A stretch of DNA of 6,838 nt, from contig JAYYJN010000142.1 of NCBI GenBank assembly GCA_036146215.1, forward strand, positions 1-6,838. The letters run 5' to 3'. The notes beneath the pieces are model-generated. The model was not told the origin of the DNA, made no database searches, and saw only the letters and a program-made list of their open reading frames with translations. The translations under genes were made by a program, and so were the position numbers. Origin of the DNA: UBA7805 sp036146215. Its GTDB lineage: Bacteria > Planctomycetota > Planctomycetia > Pirellulales > UBA7805. The stretch's first letter is position 1. Each line of letters begins with the position of its first letter. Positions 5,742 through 6,838 of the stretch are shown one piece after another.

Positions 5742-6838
5742 CTACGCAAGCCGAAAAAGACGTCTCAGAAGCCACTCCGCACATAACAGACCGCAAATAC
5801 CAAGCAGCATCCAGCGATGGAATTGCGCCTTCCAGAACTGATCGACATCACCTTGGATCGGCGTGATGCGCGTCTGGTCAACCAGCGCTGACCGCAATGG
5901 CGGCTCGCCGGTCTCACCGAGGGCAGCCTCCAGCGACGTGAAATATTTACCGTCGGTCATCGTTGCCAGTTGCTGTAAAGCCGCTCTATCTTGCTCCGGG
6001 CGTATCCGTTCACGATCCGACGCCAGCACCTTTATGGTCCGCGTCAACGGATCGTATTCACTTTCGGGAATCGCCAACTCCAGGCGATAGCGGTCGGGGC
6101 TCCCGGCGGTCCACTCTCCACGAAACGATCCCTTGCGAGCCGGATCGGAGACCAGTTTGATCGGGATACCCTCAGTCGGCTGCGAGGCCGAAAAGACATA
6201 GAGAGTTACCGTATCCGCCTCATAAGGATCGCGGGCCGCATCTTTTAAATGGGCAACCACCGGGTTCGTATCGCCGACCCGAGCCGTTTCTTTTTCGACA
6301 AGCAGCACATCCCCCCGCGGCGAGCCCCGATGCAAACGACCGGCAGAGACGTGACGGATGAGATGCGTGTACCATTTTTCAAAATGCGCACTGTCGAGGC
6401 GACGATGACGCCACATCTCTCCACTCGCTTGATAAAAGACCCTTCCTTTACCGTAAAATTGACCGGCAATATAAATTGGTTCCTGGCCCAATGATTCGGC
6501 CAACTGGTCATCGTAACGGGCGTAAACCGTAGCGCCGAACTTTTTTGACTTCACGGCTCGTGGTCCGTATACACCGGCAAAAGCTTCCCAAACTTGCTGA
6601 CTGGCAAGCGGACTATCCTCCAGTTGCAGAAAGGGTGCGTCCCTTCCATCACGCGTAAACTCAACCGCACGAACCCGGGCTGTATCCTGGACATCGTCGT
6701 TGAACATTTCAAATTCATCTTGAAACACGACAGGAAATAAATCGCGTAAAGGTTGATATTCGGGGGCGTGACTCCATTTCTGAATCAGACTCCCTGCGTT
6801 GACGACGCCAGGGATCAAGATCAGGCCGCCTGCCTCAT
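5742..6838 (-). CDS. vWA/glutamine-amidotransferase-like membrane protein, C-terminal part (BatA-type), truncated by window edge
   Basis: The frame is open to the right edge (first full codon GAG at 6836), giving the last 364 residues. The TTG at 6818 and other internal starts are not the real start, because the sequence before it, EAGGLILIPGVVNAG, already reads as the 'GGG-L-x-[F/L]-I-x-G' strand of the amidotransferase-like domain of these proteins. This domain ends with YGKGRVFYQASGEMWRHRR (about 128-146), matching the recalled 'G-R-V-x-[F/Y]-x-x-[S/T]-x-E-x-W-R-x-R' hallmark. An Ig-like region follows (about 175-275). Next is EQDRAALQQLATMTDGKYF (about 281-299), similar to the segment in Bat-type proteins that ends 'L-x-x-[I/L]-A-x-x-[T/S]-G-G-x-[Y/F]-[F/Y]'. 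A final membrane helix spans about 340-358, with a basic tail RRLFRLA. No catalytic Cys-His-Glu triad is visible in the part seen, so the amidotransferase-like fold is probably non-enzymatic. It is the first gene of the block here; upstream genes such as BatA, DUF58 and MoxR would be to the right. Confidence 0.85.
   Translation of the reverse strand, partial: EAGGLILIPGVVNAGSLIQKWSHAPEYQPLRDLFPVVFQDEFEMFNDDVQDTARVRAVEFTRDGRDAPFLQLEDSPLASQQVWEAFAGVYGPRAVKSKKFGATVYARYDDQLAESLGQEPIYIAGQFYGKGRVFYQASGEMWRHRRLDSAHFEKWYTHLIRHVSAGRLHRGSPRGDVLLVEKETARVGDTNPVVAHLKDAARDPYEADTVTLYVFSASQPTEGIPIKLVSDPARKGSFRGEWTAGSPDRYRLELAIPESEYDPLTRTIKVLASDRERIRPEQDRAALQQLATMTDGKYFTSLEAALGETGEPPLRSALVDQTRITPIQGDVDQFWKAQFHRWMLLGICGLLCAEWLLRRLFRLA

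Overview
The window shows one gene-dense block transcribed entirely from the minus strand. Five co-directional genes cover almost every base, with gaps of 23, 72, 13 and 4 nt. No RNA gene, mobile element, CRISPR array or clear terminator was found, and no gene-free stretch exceeds 72 nt. The gene set points to a member of the Planctomycetota, probably Pirellulales-like: signal-peptide-bearing, coiled-coil-rich hypothetical proteins, a DUF4175-like membrane protein, and a vWA/glutamine-amidotransferase-like membrane protein. The assignment comes from remembered family resemblance, not a database search.

In transcription order (right to left): (1) 6838-5742 is the C-terminal 364 residues of a large membrane protein whose amidotransferase-like fold, Ig-like region and terminal membrane helix resemble planctomycetal BatA/vWA-type proteins. 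(2) 5718-3460 is a 752-residue protein with three membrane helices, a beta-rich extracytoplasmic region and a long C-terminal coiled coil (DUF4175-like). (3) 3387-1720 is a 555-residue secreted coiled-coil protein with a roughly 100-residue charged, disordered linker. (4) 1706-618 is a secreted helical-repeat protein ending in a compact conserved-looking module. (5) 613-1 is the N-terminal part of a secreted beta-rich protein made of repeated ~45-60-residue units, resembling the front of planctomycetal NPCBM-associated proteins; its 3' end lies outside the window.

The layout fits the downstream, cell-envelope part of a MoxR/DUF58/Bat-type operon. In such operons a MoxR AAA+ ATPase, a DUF58 protein and vWA membrane proteins normally lie upstream, which here would be beyond the right edge. 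All five products are predicted to be in or across the cytoplasmic membrane with their main domains outside the cytoplasm, so a shared envelope complex is a reasonable inference, but its biochemical role is not known.

The most interesting internal signal is a short coiled-coil motif, Q-x-x-[V/I]-x-x-x-T preceded by a hydrophobic/basic stretch. It occurs three times in the 555-residue protein and once at the end of the 752-residue protein. It suggests a shared or duplicated helical module in two adjacent gene products. A perfect TATAAT in the only sizeable gap suggests a possible internal promoter. I see no defence system, toxin-antitoxin pair or mobile DNA.
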